Below are positions 35,528 through 43,315 of a stretch of DNA of 64,000 bases, one piece after another. Each line of letters starts with the position of its first letter. The first letter of the stretch is position 1. This DNA is from an uncultured Bacteroidales bacterium. GTDB lineage: Bacteria; Bacteroidota; Bacteroidia; Bacteroidales; FEN-979. A program made the position numbers and the translations under genes. The DNA lies in the NCBI GenBank assembly GCA_903845055.1, contig CAIMWF010000062.1, forward strand, positions 62,001 through 126,000, read 5' to 3'. The notes below the pieces were generated by a model, which did not search any database, was not told the DNA's origin, and was given only the letters and a program-made list of their open reading frames with translations.

Positions 35528-36259
35528 ATGCTTGAAAACTACAACCCGGAACAGGTCCTTTTCCTGGATATTGAAACCGTATCGCAGTTTGCGACCTTTG
35601 AGGAGCTCCCCGGGAACATGGCTGAGCTGTGGGAAAAGAAATCCGTCCAGCTGGCCAGGAGCGATAAAAATGCGGCTGAAGAGGGAACCGAGCCTGCAGA
35701 GGTTTACCGGCGGGCCGGCATCTATGCCGAATTCGGGAAGATCATCTGCATCTCAACAGGGGTGATCAGGAACGAAAACCTTTGGATGAAATCGTTCTGG
35801 GGTGACGACGAAACGGAGCTCCTGGCCGGTTTCAGCGGGATGCTGAACAAGGCAAGGGAGAATAACATCACCTGGCTCTGCGCGCACAACGGCAGGGAGT
35901 TCGATTACCCTTACCTGATCCGGCGCATGCTGATCAATGGGTTGCCGGTACCGGACATCCTCGATCTCTCGGGAAAAAAACCGTGGGAGGTGAACCATCT
36001 CGATACCATGGATCTATGGAAATTCGGCGACTATAAGAATTACACATCGCTCGAACTGCTTGCCTCTGTTTTCGGTATTCCAACCCCCAAGGATGACATC
36101 AGGGGAAGCGATGTGGCGCGTGTTTACTGGCAGGAGCACGACCTGCCCAGGATCGTCACCTATTGCCGGAAAGATGTGGCAACCATTGTAAACCTTTTTT
36201 TACGGTTTAAAAGAAAACCTGTGATTCCGGAGGAAAATATACGGATCATCGGCAGCTGA
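35528..36259 (+). CDS. PolB-like 3'-5' exonuclease
   Basis: DEDD-superfamily nuclease of 243 residues, similar to the exonuclease domain of family B DNA polymerases (PF10108 type) but without a polymerase. FLDIETVSQF (Exo I, DxE), LCAHNGREFDYPYLIRRM (Exo II, with NGREFD) and YCRKDVATIV (Exo III, YxxxD) supply the metal-binding acids. It probably acts in DNA repair; the substrate is not known. Confidence 0.88.
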   Translation: MLENYNPEQVLFLDIETVSQFATFEELPGNMAELWEKKSVQLARSDKNAAEEGTEPAEVYRRAGIYAEFGKIICISTGVIRNENLWMKSFWGDDETELLAGFSGMLNKARENNITWLCAHNGREFDYPYLIRRMLINGLPVPDILDLSGKKPWEVNHLDTMDLWKFGDYKNYTSLELLASVFGIPTPKDDIRGSDVARVYWQEHDLPRIVTYCRKDVATIVNLFLRFKRKPVIPEENIRIIGS

Positions 36260-36334
36260 TAAAACCTATTTGCCTGTTGCCGGAAATCACCGGTAACGCT
36301 GAGGCTGAACCCTGCGCTAAATTCAAATTGCCAG

Positions 36335-36790
36335 ATGACAGTAAACCAATTTAACATACGCGTTTACGGATTCCTGGTCGAAGGCCGGGATGTGCTGGTC
36401 ACCGACGAGTTCCGCCTGGGAATATACATGACCAAATTCCCGGGTGGCGGACTGCAGTTCGGCGAAGGAACCCTCGAATGCCTGAAACGCGAATTCATGG
36501 AGGAACTTGACACCCCGGTTGAGATCATTTCACATTTCTACACCACCGAGTTTTACCAGCCGACGACCCTCCTCCCGTCGGACATGCAGCTATTCAATAT
36601 TTACTACCTGGTCAGGGCTGAAAAACCCTACCGATTCAATATTGCCCATACCAGGAATGACATTCCCCCTGTTGATGGGGCGCAGATTTTCAGGTGGATG
36701 CGGATAGACGAATTGACAAAGGAGGATTTTACATTTCCGATTGACCGGTTCATCGTCGGGAAACTCAAAGACTGGGAGGCGGTTAGGTAG
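36335..36790 (+). CDS. NUDIX hydrolase
   Basis: Protein of 151 residues with the NUDIX box from about residue 37: GGGLQFGEGTLECLKREFME followed by EL, which fits GX5EX7REUXEEXGU apart from its last position. It cleaves a nucleoside diphosphate linked to another moiety; the substrate is unknown. The TAG stop lies in the first unit of an 8-bp tandem repeat, as happens for the aminotransferase at 22.5 kb. Confidence 0.92.
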   Translation: MTVNQFNIRVYGFLVEGRDVLVTDEFRLGIYMTKFPGGGLQFGEGTLECLKREFMEELDTPVEIISHFYTTEFYQPTTLLPSDMQLFNIYYLVRAEKPYRFNIAHTRNDIPPVDGAQIFRWMRIDELTKEDFTFPIDRFIVGKLKDWEAVR

Positions 36791-36841
36791 CGAGGTAGCG
36801 AGGTAGCGAAATAGCGAAATGGAGAAATGGAGAAATTGGGG
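36786..36841. repeat. Short tandem repeat, 8-bp unit GGTAGCGA/AATGGAGA
   Basis: Seven units: GGTAGCGA three times, AATAGCGA, AATGGAGA twice, AATTGGGG. Same unit family and the same drift as at 22501-22568, 14 kb away. Confidence 0.92.
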
Positions 36842-36866
36842 AGGGATGAGAGGAAGTGGATGTTTG

Positions 36867-36874
36867 TATCTTTG
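36867..36874 (+). promoter_or_regulatory. Bacteroidota -7 box (TATCTTTG)
   Basis: Perfect match 15 bases before the lipoprotein ATG. Confidence 0.6.
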
Positions 36875-36889
36875 TGGTGAAATTTTCGG

Positions 36890-37648
36890 ATGTTGAAAAT
36901 GCAAAAAATAAATACGGCGATTTTATTCGCAATGATGTTATTCCTGGTTTCCTGTAATTCTACAGGGGACAAGCCGGTCATCAGTGGAAAATTAGAGAAG
37001 GCAGCAGGGTTGAAGCTGGTCCTCCAGGAGATGGATACGCGGGAGATACACCCGGTTGATTCGGCAGTGCCCGGCAAAGACGGCACCTTCGGGTTCAACC
37101 CGGTGGTCACCGACGGTGGTTTCTGGCTGCTGAAGGCTCCTTCGGGAAAGATCATGGTGCTGTTGCTGAATCCGGGCGACAGGATAACCCTGGCAGGCAG
37201 TGCTGCCGGATTCCCCGACAAGGTGACGATGACGGGTCCGGTGGATGCCATGCTACTGAACACATTTTTTCAATCCACGCGGGGCCATGAGCGGGAAGCC
37301 GATTCCCTCGAAACGCTCCTCCTCGACAAGCAGGACAGTTGCGGTTATTATGCCCTTACGCAGAAAATAGACGCTGCTTTCAGGCAGATCTGGGATAAAC
37401 AGAGGCTGCTCGAAGTTGAATTTATTAACAAACACCCGGGCTCGCTGGCATCCCTGGTGGTGTTGAACTATGCCTTCGGTCAAAGCCCGGTTCTCAGCCC
37501 TGAACAGGATCTTTCCTATTACCGGGAAACCGACTCGGTGCTTTTCAGCAAATACCCCGGCAACAAACATGTGAAATTCCACCACCAGCGGGTACAGGAA
37601 CTGGAAAAGGCGATCTCATCCATGCAAAATGCCGGCAGGAACCATTGA
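36890..37648 (+). CDS. Lipoprotein with DUF4369-like domain
   Basis: Exported lipoprotein of 252 residues. A short N-terminus and hydrophobic stretch end in FLVSC, with Cys 22 as the lipidation site. The region after it (about 30-120) has the beta-rich pattern of the DUF4369 domain found at the start of many Bacteroidota thioredoxin-like lipoproteins (GDRITLAGSAAGFPDKVTMT). The usual thioredoxin domain is missing, so it may be a truncated or regulatory relative. Function unknown. Confidence 0.75.
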   Translation: MLKMQKINTAILFAMMLFLVSCNSTGDKPVISGKLEKAAGLKLVLQEMDTREIHPVDSAVPGKDGTFGFNPVVTDGGFWLLKAPSGKIMVLLLNPGDRITLAGSAAGFPDKVTMTGPVDAMLLNTFFQSTRGHEREADSLETLLLDKQDSCGYYALTQKIDAAFRQIWDKQRLLEVEFINKHPGSLASLVVLNYAFGQSPVLSPEQDLSYYRETDSVLFSKYPGNKHVKFHHQRVQELEKAISSMQNAGRNH

Positions 37649-37662
37649 TTAGTCGCTTGTTA

Positions 37663-38418
37663 TCAGAATTTTTTCAGTTCCAGTTCTTCACCATCAAACA
37701 CCGCATAGGTGAAATGGAAGATCCAGTCGCCGAGCACCACCTGCCTTGCGTGACCGTTGATGGGTGTATCCATCGGGAGGTGATAATGGCCATAAACCAG
37801 GTAATCCAGTTCAGGATGCTGTTTCACCAGTTCATTTGAATGGACGGTGATCCGCTGCCGGATCATGTTCAGGGTATATTCCTGCTCCTTCTTTCCTTTT
37901 TCCACATGCACACTCCTGCTTTTCCCTGACCAGTAGAGAGCCATCCGGATCCCCAGGTCGGGGTGCAGCAGGCGGAACAGCCACTGGTTGAAAGGGCTTG
38001 CAAAGACCTTTTTGATGAATTTGTATCCCTTGTCGCCAGGGCCCAGGCCATCGCCATGGGCCAGGTAAAAGTTCTTACCCCCGAAGGTGCGGAATTCAGG
38101 ATCACGGTGAAGGATGATGTTCAGCTCCGACGTCAGGTAGTCAAAGGCCCACATGTCGTGGTTTCCCCTGAAGAGGTGAACCGGGATCCCCGAATCGGTT
38201 ATTTCGGCGAGTTTCCCCAGAAGGCGCGCATAGCCGCGGGGGATCGCCGTTTTATATTCAAACCAGAAATCGAACAGGTCGCCCATCAGGAAAATTTCTG
38301 CGGCATCGGCTGCGGCGGCGTCGAGCCAGGCCACCAGTTTCTTTTCACGCTCCAGGCTCCGGTCGTGATCGGGGATGCCCAGGTGGAAATCAGAGGCGAA
38401 ATAGATTTTATGGCGCAT
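37663..38418 (-). CDS. lpxH: UDP-2,3-diacylglucosamine hydrolase-like phosphoesterase
   Basis: Calcineurin-like metallophosphoesterase of 251 residues, of the LpxH type, which hydrolyses UDP-2,3-diacylglucosamine to lipid X in lipid A synthesis. The metal motifs are SDFHLG (D-x-H), GDLFDFWFEY, GNHDMW and YGHYHLP. LpxH-specific are FDFWFEY and GDKGYK. It runs toward the lipoprotein gene with 14 bases between their ends, and lies downstream of the small ferredoxin gene, separated from it by a terminator. Confidence 0.9.
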   Translation of the reverse strand: MRHKIYFASDFHLGIPDHDRSLEREKKLVAWLDAAAADAAEIFLMGDLFDFWFEYKTAIPRGYARLLGKLAEITDSGIPVHLFRGNHDMWAFDYLTSELNIILHRDPEFRTFGGKNFYLAHGDGLGPGDKGYKFIKKVFASPFNQWLFRLLHPDLGIRMALYWSGKSRSVHVEKGKKEQEYTLNMIRQRITVHSNELVKQHPELDYLVYGHYHLPMDTPINGHARQVVLGDWIFHFTYAVFDGEELELKKF

Positions 38419-38443
38419 GGATGAAATTTAAGGCAATTTACAT

Positions 38444-38484
38444 AAAAAAAACAGCAGCCCCTCCAAAGGGGACTGCTGTTTTTC
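38444..38484 (-). terminator. Rho-independent terminator after the ferredoxin gene
   Basis: Stem AACAGCAG-CCCC / GGGG-A-CTGCTGTT with a six-base loop and A/T tails on both sides; read on the minus strand it ends in eight T. It separates the ferredoxin gene from lpxH. Confidence 0.88.
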
Positions 38485-38505
38485 ATTCATCAACTTCGCT
38501 CCCGG

Positions 38506-38673
38506 TTATTCAGGATGGATTGCTTCCACCGGGCAAACATCTGCACAGGCACCACAGTCTGTACAGGCTTCGGGATCGATCTTGTAGATATCACCTTCAG
38601 AAATAGCTTCCACAGGGCATTCATCGATGCAAGTTCCGCAAGCCGTACAATCATCATTAATTTTATAAGCCAT
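38506..38673 (-). CDS. 2[4Fe-4S] ferredoxin
   Basis: A 55-residue bacterial ferredoxin with two classical CxxCxxCxxxCP motifs: CTACGTCIDECP (from residue 9) and CTDCGACADVCP (from residue 37). It is the low-potential electron carrier for ferredoxin-linked enzymes. It lies back to back with the two-subunit 2-oxoacid:ferredoxin oxidoreductase on the other strand, its likely partner, with a promoter box at 38734. Confidence 0.96.
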   Translation of the reverse strand: MAYKINDDCTACGTCIDECPVEAISEGDIYKIDPEACTDCGACADVCPVEAIHPE

Positions 38674-38733
38674 GACCTATTGAGTTTATGTCCCGCAATT
38701 TAACAGGACGAGTTAATAAAGCGATTTTCATGG

Positions 38734-38741
38734 CAAAGATA
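38734..38741 (-). promoter_or_regulatory. Bacteroidota -7 box (TATCTTTG) for ferredoxin
   Basis: CAAAGATA on the plus strand, i.e. TATCTTTG on the minus strand, 61 bases before the ferredoxin ATG. Confidence 0.55.
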
Positions 38742-38789
38742 AATATTTTCCGGGATATAGCATCCGTATATGAGATTTTTGGCCTTAAG

Positions 38790-38817
38790 TTTTGACTTTT
38801 GCACTTTGCCTTTTGAC
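38790..38817. repeat. Short tandem repeat, 7-bp unit TTTTGAC
   Basis: Four units: TTTTGAC, TTTTGCA, CTTTGCC, TTTTGAC. A TTTG inside it lies 18 bases before the -7 box at 38827, so the array may supply the -33 element. Confidence 0.7.
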
Positions 38818-38834
38818 ATTATTCAGTAACTTTG
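38805..38834 (+). promoter_or_regulatory. Bacteroidota promoter (TTTG-N18-TAACTTTG)
   Basis: TTTG at 38805-38808 within a tandem repeat and TAACTTTG at 38827-38834, 22 bases before the ATG of the second kor pair. Confidence 0.6.
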
Positions 38835-38856
38835 CACCTCTAAACTCAACGATGCT

Positions 38857-40707
38857 ATGGCTAAGAAAAAAAGACCCGTTATTGAACGTGAAGAGGTGGT
38901 TGTAAAGTTCGTCGGCGATTCGGGCGACGGGATGCAGCTTACCGGCAGTATGTTTTCGGATGTTGCTGCAATTGTTGGCAATGACCTTGCCACTTTTCCT
39001 GATTTTCCCGCCGAGATCCGGGCTCCGCAGAACACGGTTGCCGGTGTTTCAGGATTCCAGGTGCACATGGGCAGTTCGAAAATTTTCACCACGGGCGACA
39101 TGGTCGATGTACTGGTTGCAATGAACCCGGCGTCACTCAAAGCCAACCTGAAATGGGCAAAAAAAGGTGCGACCATCCTTACCGATACCGATGCCTACGA
39201 CGAAAAATCCATTGAGAAGGCCGGCTACAAGGCCGACCCGCTTACCGACGGATCGCTCGACAGTTTCAATATGGTCAAGGCGCCGATCACCACGCTTACC
39301 AAGGACAGCCTGAAAGAACTCGGCACCGATGCCAAAACCGCAGAGCGCAGCAAAAACATGTTCGCCCTGGGGATGTTGTATTACATTTTCAACAGGGACC
39401 TGAAGCCATCCTTCAAATACTACGAAGAAAAATTCAGAAAAAAACCCGAGCTGATCACCATCAACAAGATAGTGCTCCAGGCAGGTTACAATTATGCCGA
39501 TACAATTGAAGCACTGGAGTCGGTGATCCAGGTTTCGGCAGCCAACATGGAAAAAGGCCGTTACCGCAATATTACCGGGAACACGGCTACCGCATGGGGA
39601 TTGCTGGCAGCCTCCGAGAAATCGGGGAGGCCGCTCTTCCTGGGTTCCTACCCCATCACCCCGGCCACCGAGATCCTCATGGAACTTTCGAAACATAAAT
39701 CGCTGGGAGCAAAAGTCTTCCAGGCTGAAGATGAAATCGCGGGCATCTGCTCCGCCATCGGGGCGTCCTTTACCGGTGCCATGGCCTGCACAACCACTTC
39801 AGGTCCCGGCCTCTCACTGAAAAGCGAAGCAATCGGACTTGCCGTCATCACCGAACTTCCGCTGATCATCGTCAACGTTCAGCGCGGGGGACCCTCCACC
39901 GGGCTGCCCACCAAATCGGAGCAAAGCGACCTGTACCAGGCACTCTTTGGAAGGAACGGGGAATGCCCGGTGATCGTCGTTGCCGCTTCAACTTCAGAGA
40001 ACTGCTTTTACTATGCTTATATGACAGCAAAACTGTCGATGGAACACATGACCCCGGCCATCCTGCTCACCGACGGCTACCTCGGGTTTGGTTCTACTTT
40101 GTTCCGTATCCCGAAAATGGCCGACATGCCGGAGATCAACCCGCCTATTGCCGAAGCCAACGACCCCGACTACAAACCTTACCGGCGTGATCCGGAGACC
40201 TTTGTACGCCAGTGGGCCATTCCAGGAACAGAAGGATTGCGTCACCGCGTCGGCGGACTGGAAAAGGAAAACATCACCGGCACGGTTTCGACCGACCCGA
40301 TGAATCACCAGATAATGACCAACATGCGTGCGCAGAAGGTTGAAAAAGTTGCTGATTTCATTCCCGAACAGGAGATCGACGGCCCGGCCGAAGGCGACCT
40401 GCTGGTGGTGAGTTGGGGTGGCACCTATGGCGCCGTTCACTCGGCCGTAAGCCAGATGCAAAAAGAGGGCAAGAATATCAGCCACGCCCATTTCCATTAT
40501 ATCATGCCGCTCCCCAAAAATACGGGCACGGTATTGAAAGGCTTTAAGAAAATCGTCGTGTGCGAACTCAACAGCGGGCAGTTTGTGAATTACCTGCGCA
40601 TGAAGTTCCCCATGCCAAACATCAGCCAGTTCAATAAAGTTCAGGGATTACCCTTTATGATCAATGAGTTAACGGATAAGTTTAACCAACTTTTAGAGGA
40701 GAAATAA
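38857..40707 (+). CDS. korA: 2-oxoacid:ferredoxin oxidoreductase, fused gamma-alpha subunit
   Basis: Large subunit of 616 residues, with the gamma domain first (about 1-190; VKFVGDSGDGMQLTGSMFS) and the alpha domain after it (about 230-600; GSYPITPATEILMELSKH, TTSGPGLSLKSEAIGLAV, VQRGGPSTGLPTKSEQSDLY). With the next gene it forms the two-subunit KorAB type that oxidises 2-oxoglutarate to succinyl-CoA, or runs in reverse, with ferredoxin. It has its own promoter and is followed after one base by korB. Confidence 0.93.
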   Translation: MAKKKRPVIEREEVVVKFVGDSGDGMQLTGSMFSDVAAIVGNDLATFPDFPAEIRAPQNTVAGVSGFQVHMGSSKIFTTGDMVDVLVAMNPASLKANLKWAKKGATILTDTDAYDEKSIEKAGYKADPLTDGSLDSFNMVKAPITTLTKDSLKELGTDAKTAERSKNMFALGMLYYIFNRDLKPSFKYYEEKFRKKPELITINKIVLQAGYNYADTIEALESVIQVSAANMEKGRYRNITGNTATAWGLLAASEKSGRPLFLGSYPITPATEILMELSKHKSLGAKVFQAEDEIAGICSAIGASFTGAMACTTTSGPGLSLKSEAIGLAVITELPLIIVNVQRGGPSTGLPTKSEQSDLYQALFGRNGECPVIVVAASTSENCFYYAYMTAKLSMEHMTPAILLTDGYLGFGSTLFRIPKMADMPEINPPIAEANDPDYKPYRRDPETFVRQWAIPGTEGLRHRVGGLEKENITGTVSTDPMNHQIMTNMRAQKVEKVADFIPEQEIDGPAEGDLLVVSWGGTYGAVHSAVSQMQKEGKNISHAHFHYIMPLPKNTGTVLKGFKKIVVCELNSGQFVNYLRMKFPMPNISQFNKVQGLPFMINELTDKFNQLLEEK

Positions 40708-40708
40708 G

Positions 40709-41746
40709 ATGGATTTCATAAATATGACTGTTGAACGCACCAATGTTCAACTCACCAAGACAGATTTTGAAAGCGACCAAATGGTCAAATGGTGCCCCGG
40801 CTGCGGAGGCCATGCAATCCTCAGTGCGGTGGAACGCGTTTTCCCGAAAATCGGTTACCGCAAGGAGAATTTCTGCCTTGTTTCCGGCATTGGCTGTTCC
40901 TCACGTTTTCCCTACTATGTGAATACCTACGGCATCCATGGCATCCATGGACGTGCAGCAGCGATCTCCACGGGCGTGAAAATTGCAAATCCAAAGCTGA
41001 GCGTATGGACCATCACCGGCGACGGCGACTCCCTTGCCATCGGCGGGAACCATTTCATCCACGTGATCAGGCGCAATGTCGACATCAACATCCTGTTGTT
41101 CAACAACCAGATCTACGGACTCACCAAAGGGCAGTACTCGCCGACCACCCCCATGGGAAAGGTGACCAAAACGTCGCCGATGGGAACCATCGAGCATCCC
41201 TTCAACATCGGCGAACTCGTCATGGGGGCCCAGGGCACCTTTTTTGCACGCGTCCCCGACAACAACATCGCCCTGATGACCGAGTGCATGTTCGAGGCTG
41301 CAAAGCACGACGGTACCTCCGTTACCGAGATCATGGAAAACTGCATCATTTTCGCCGACAAGGCGCATGCCGGGGTTACCGGCAAGGAGACCAAGGACGA
41401 GAACATGCTGATCCTGAAGAACGGCGCCCCCATGTTGTTCGGCAAGAACAATGACAAAGGCCTTGTCCTGAAAGATACGATGCTGGAGGTTGTTGAAATC
41501 GGCAAAAATGGCGTCACCGTCGATGATATCCTCGTTCACGACCAGTACAACCAGGATCCGGGCATCCAGCTGATGCTCGCCAAACTGGCACCGCCCCACT
41601 TCCCGATGGTTTTCGGGGTCATCCGTGCCGCCATGTATCCCACCTACGACGATCTCGTTGAAGAGCAGATCAAGTATGCCAAGGAGACTTCGAAAATTAA
41701 GAACGTGGATGATCTGCTGAATTCAGGCGATACCTGGGAAATTTAG
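40709..41746 (+). CDS. korB: 2-oxoacid:ferredoxin oxidoreductase beta subunit
   Basis: Beta subunit of 345 residues. WCPGCGGHAIL, SGIGCSSRFPYYVNTYG (cluster cysteines and substrate site), GDGDSLAIGGNH and NNQIYGLTKGQYSPTTP (TPP and metal site) define the KorB type. An unusually strong Shine-Dalgarno, AGAGGAGA, lies 9 bases before the ATG, although most genes here have none visible. It starts one base after korA, so they are coupled. Confidence 0.94.
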   Translation: MDFINMTVERTNVQLTKTDFESDQMVKWCPGCGGHAILSAVERVFPKIGYRKENFCLVSGIGCSSRFPYYVNTYGIHGIHGRAAAISTGVKIANPKLSVWTITGDGDSLAIGGNHFIHVIRRNVDINILLFNNQIYGLTKGQYSPTTPMGKVTKTSPMGTIEHPFNIGELVMGAQGTFFARVPDNNIALMTECMFEAAKHDGTSVTEIMENCIIFADKAHAGVTGKETKDENMLILKNGAPMLFGKNNDKGLVLKDTMLEVVEIGKNGVTVDDILVHDQYNQDPGIQLMLAKLAPPHFPMVFGVIRAAMYPTYDDLVEEQIKYAKETSKIKNVDDLLNSGDTWEI

Positions 41747-41857
41747 GATGGACCGGCAGCCGGCAACGGAAGTAGCCGGGGAGTGCCAGTCCATTTTCCG
41801 GCATTTAGCCTTTAAAATGGATCGTTTGATGCAATGCAGGCAAAAAAAAAAAACAAT

Positions 41858-41890
41858 TTTGCGTGTCTGACCATTTTGATGCTAATTTTG
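41858..41890 (+). promoter_or_regulatory. Bacteroidota promoter for tilS (TTTG-N21-TAATTTTG)
   Basis: TTTG at 41858-41861, a 21-base spacer and TAATTTTG at 41883-41890. The ATG is only 4 bases beyond the -7 box, so the mRNA would be leaderless or nearly so. Confidence 0.55.
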
Positions 41891-41894
41891 TATC

Positions 41895-43235
41895 ATGGAA
41901 ATCAGGGATTTGATCCGTTTCAACCGTGAAAAGCAACTTTTTACCGGGAATGATCGTATCCTGCTCGCAGTGAGCGGCGGGATCGACTCGGCGGTGATGG
42001 CAGAAATGTTCCACGGTGCAGGATTCAAATTCGGCATTACCCATTGCAATTTCTCCCTGCGGGGTGGTGAAAGCGACCTGGATGAATTGTTCGTAAAATC
42101 CATGGCATACCGCATGAAGGTTCCATTTTATGCAACCACCTTCGACACCCCGGCGTTTGCCCTTCAAAACGGGATTTCGATCCAGATGGCCGCCCGCGAA
42201 CTGCGTTACCGGTGGTTTGAGTCCACCAGGAAAGAACACCGTTTTGATTATGTTGCCACGGCGCATCACCTCGACGACCAGGCGGAGACCTTCCTGATCA
42301 ACCTCATCCGGGGAACCGGCATCGCCGGCCTGCACGGCATTCCCCTGAAAAACGGAACAGTGATCAGGCCCATGATGTTCGCTATTCGAATGGAGATAGA
42401 GCAATATGCCCTCAGCCATCATGTCGAATACCGCCAGGATCAATCAAACAACGAGACAAAATACCTGAGGAACAAGATCAGGCATGAAATTATTCCCATC
42501 CTGGGCAGCGTCAACCCCGGGTTTGTGGCGGGGTTGACCGAGACCATCAGGAGAATCGGCGAATTCGAGCAGGTGGGCAACCGGGCGCTCGAGGACCTGT
42601 GCAGGAACCTGCTGTCAACTTCGGGGAAGGAGGTCATCATCGATGTCAACCGGCTGACCGCTGTTTCACCTGTTGAACCCCTGGCCTGGGCCCTGCTTTC
42701 ACCCTTCGGCTTCAATGAGACCCAGGTGGCAAACCTGCTGACCTGCCTTGGAAGCGATCACCGGCAGTTGTTTAATTCACCGACACACCGGCTCGTGAAG
42801 GAGCGGGGGCGGCTGACCCTTACTCCTGCCGGGCCGGCAACCCGTGAAAAAACCGTGACCATTTCCCTGTTCCCCCGGCAAAAAAAAATCAGCAAACCCA
42901 TCCACCTCCGGCTTAAAAGGATCTCCGATGTAAGCCGGTATGACATCCCGGTTTCTCCCTGCACAGCCAGCCTCAGCTTTGAGAAGCTTCAGTTTCCCCT
43001 GACCCTGCGAAGATGGCAGCCGGGGGATTCGTTCTACCCACTCGGGATGAAAAAAAAGAAAAAGCTGAGTGATTTTTTCATCGACGGCAAGTTTACCCTG
43101 GCCGAAAAGGAAGCCGCGTGGCTATTATGTTCAGGGAAGGATATCGCCTGGATCGTCGGGCACCGGATCGACCACCGTTTCAGGATCACCCGGGCAACCC
43201 GCGAGATTTTATGCGTCTTATCTGGTGAGGCCTGA
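41895..43235 (+). CDS. tilS: tRNA(Ile)-lysidine synthase
   Basis: Adds lysine to C34 of the CAU-anticodon tRNA(Ile), changing its decoding from AUG to AUA; essential in most bacteria. The PP-loop LLAVSGGIDSAVMAEMF (from about residue 22) and the HHLDDQAETFLINLIRGTGI block mark the N-terminal domain. The C-terminal TilS domain has RRWQPGDSFYPLGMKKKKKL and DFFIDGKF. Length (446) is normal. Confidence 0.96.
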   Translation: MEIRDLIRFNREKQLFTGNDRILLAVSGGIDSAVMAEMFHGAGFKFGITHCNFSLRGGESDLDELFVKSMAYRMKVPFYATTFDTPAFALQNGISIQMAARELRYRWFESTRKEHRFDYVATAHHLDDQAETFLINLIRGTGIAGLHGIPLKNGTVIRPMMFAIRMEIEQYALSHHVEYRQDQSNNETKYLRNKIRHEIIPILGSVNPGFVAGLTETIRRIGEFEQVGNRALEDLCRNLLSTSGKEVIIDVNRLTAVSPVEPLAWALLSPFGFNETQVANLLTCLGSDHRQLFNSPTHRLVKERGRLTLTPAGPATREKTVTISLFPRQKKISKPIHLRLKRISDVSRYDIPVSPCTASLSFEKLQFPLTLRRWQPGDSFYPLGMKKKKKLSDFFIDGKFTLAEKEAAWLLCSGKDIAWIVGHRIDHRFRITRATREILCVLSGEA

Positions 43236-43287
43236 CGGTTGACTGGTAAAACCTTTTTTTCTGTTAGGGCATAAGCATAATTTTCTT

Positions 43288-43295
43288 TAAATTTG
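43288..43295 (+). promoter_or_regulatory. Bacteroidota -7 box (TAAATTTG) for dsbD
   Basis: Perfect match to TAnnTTTG, 20 bases before the dsbD ATG. Confidence 0.55.
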
Positions 43296-43315
43296 CCCTC
43301 TTAATTCTTCCCCGG

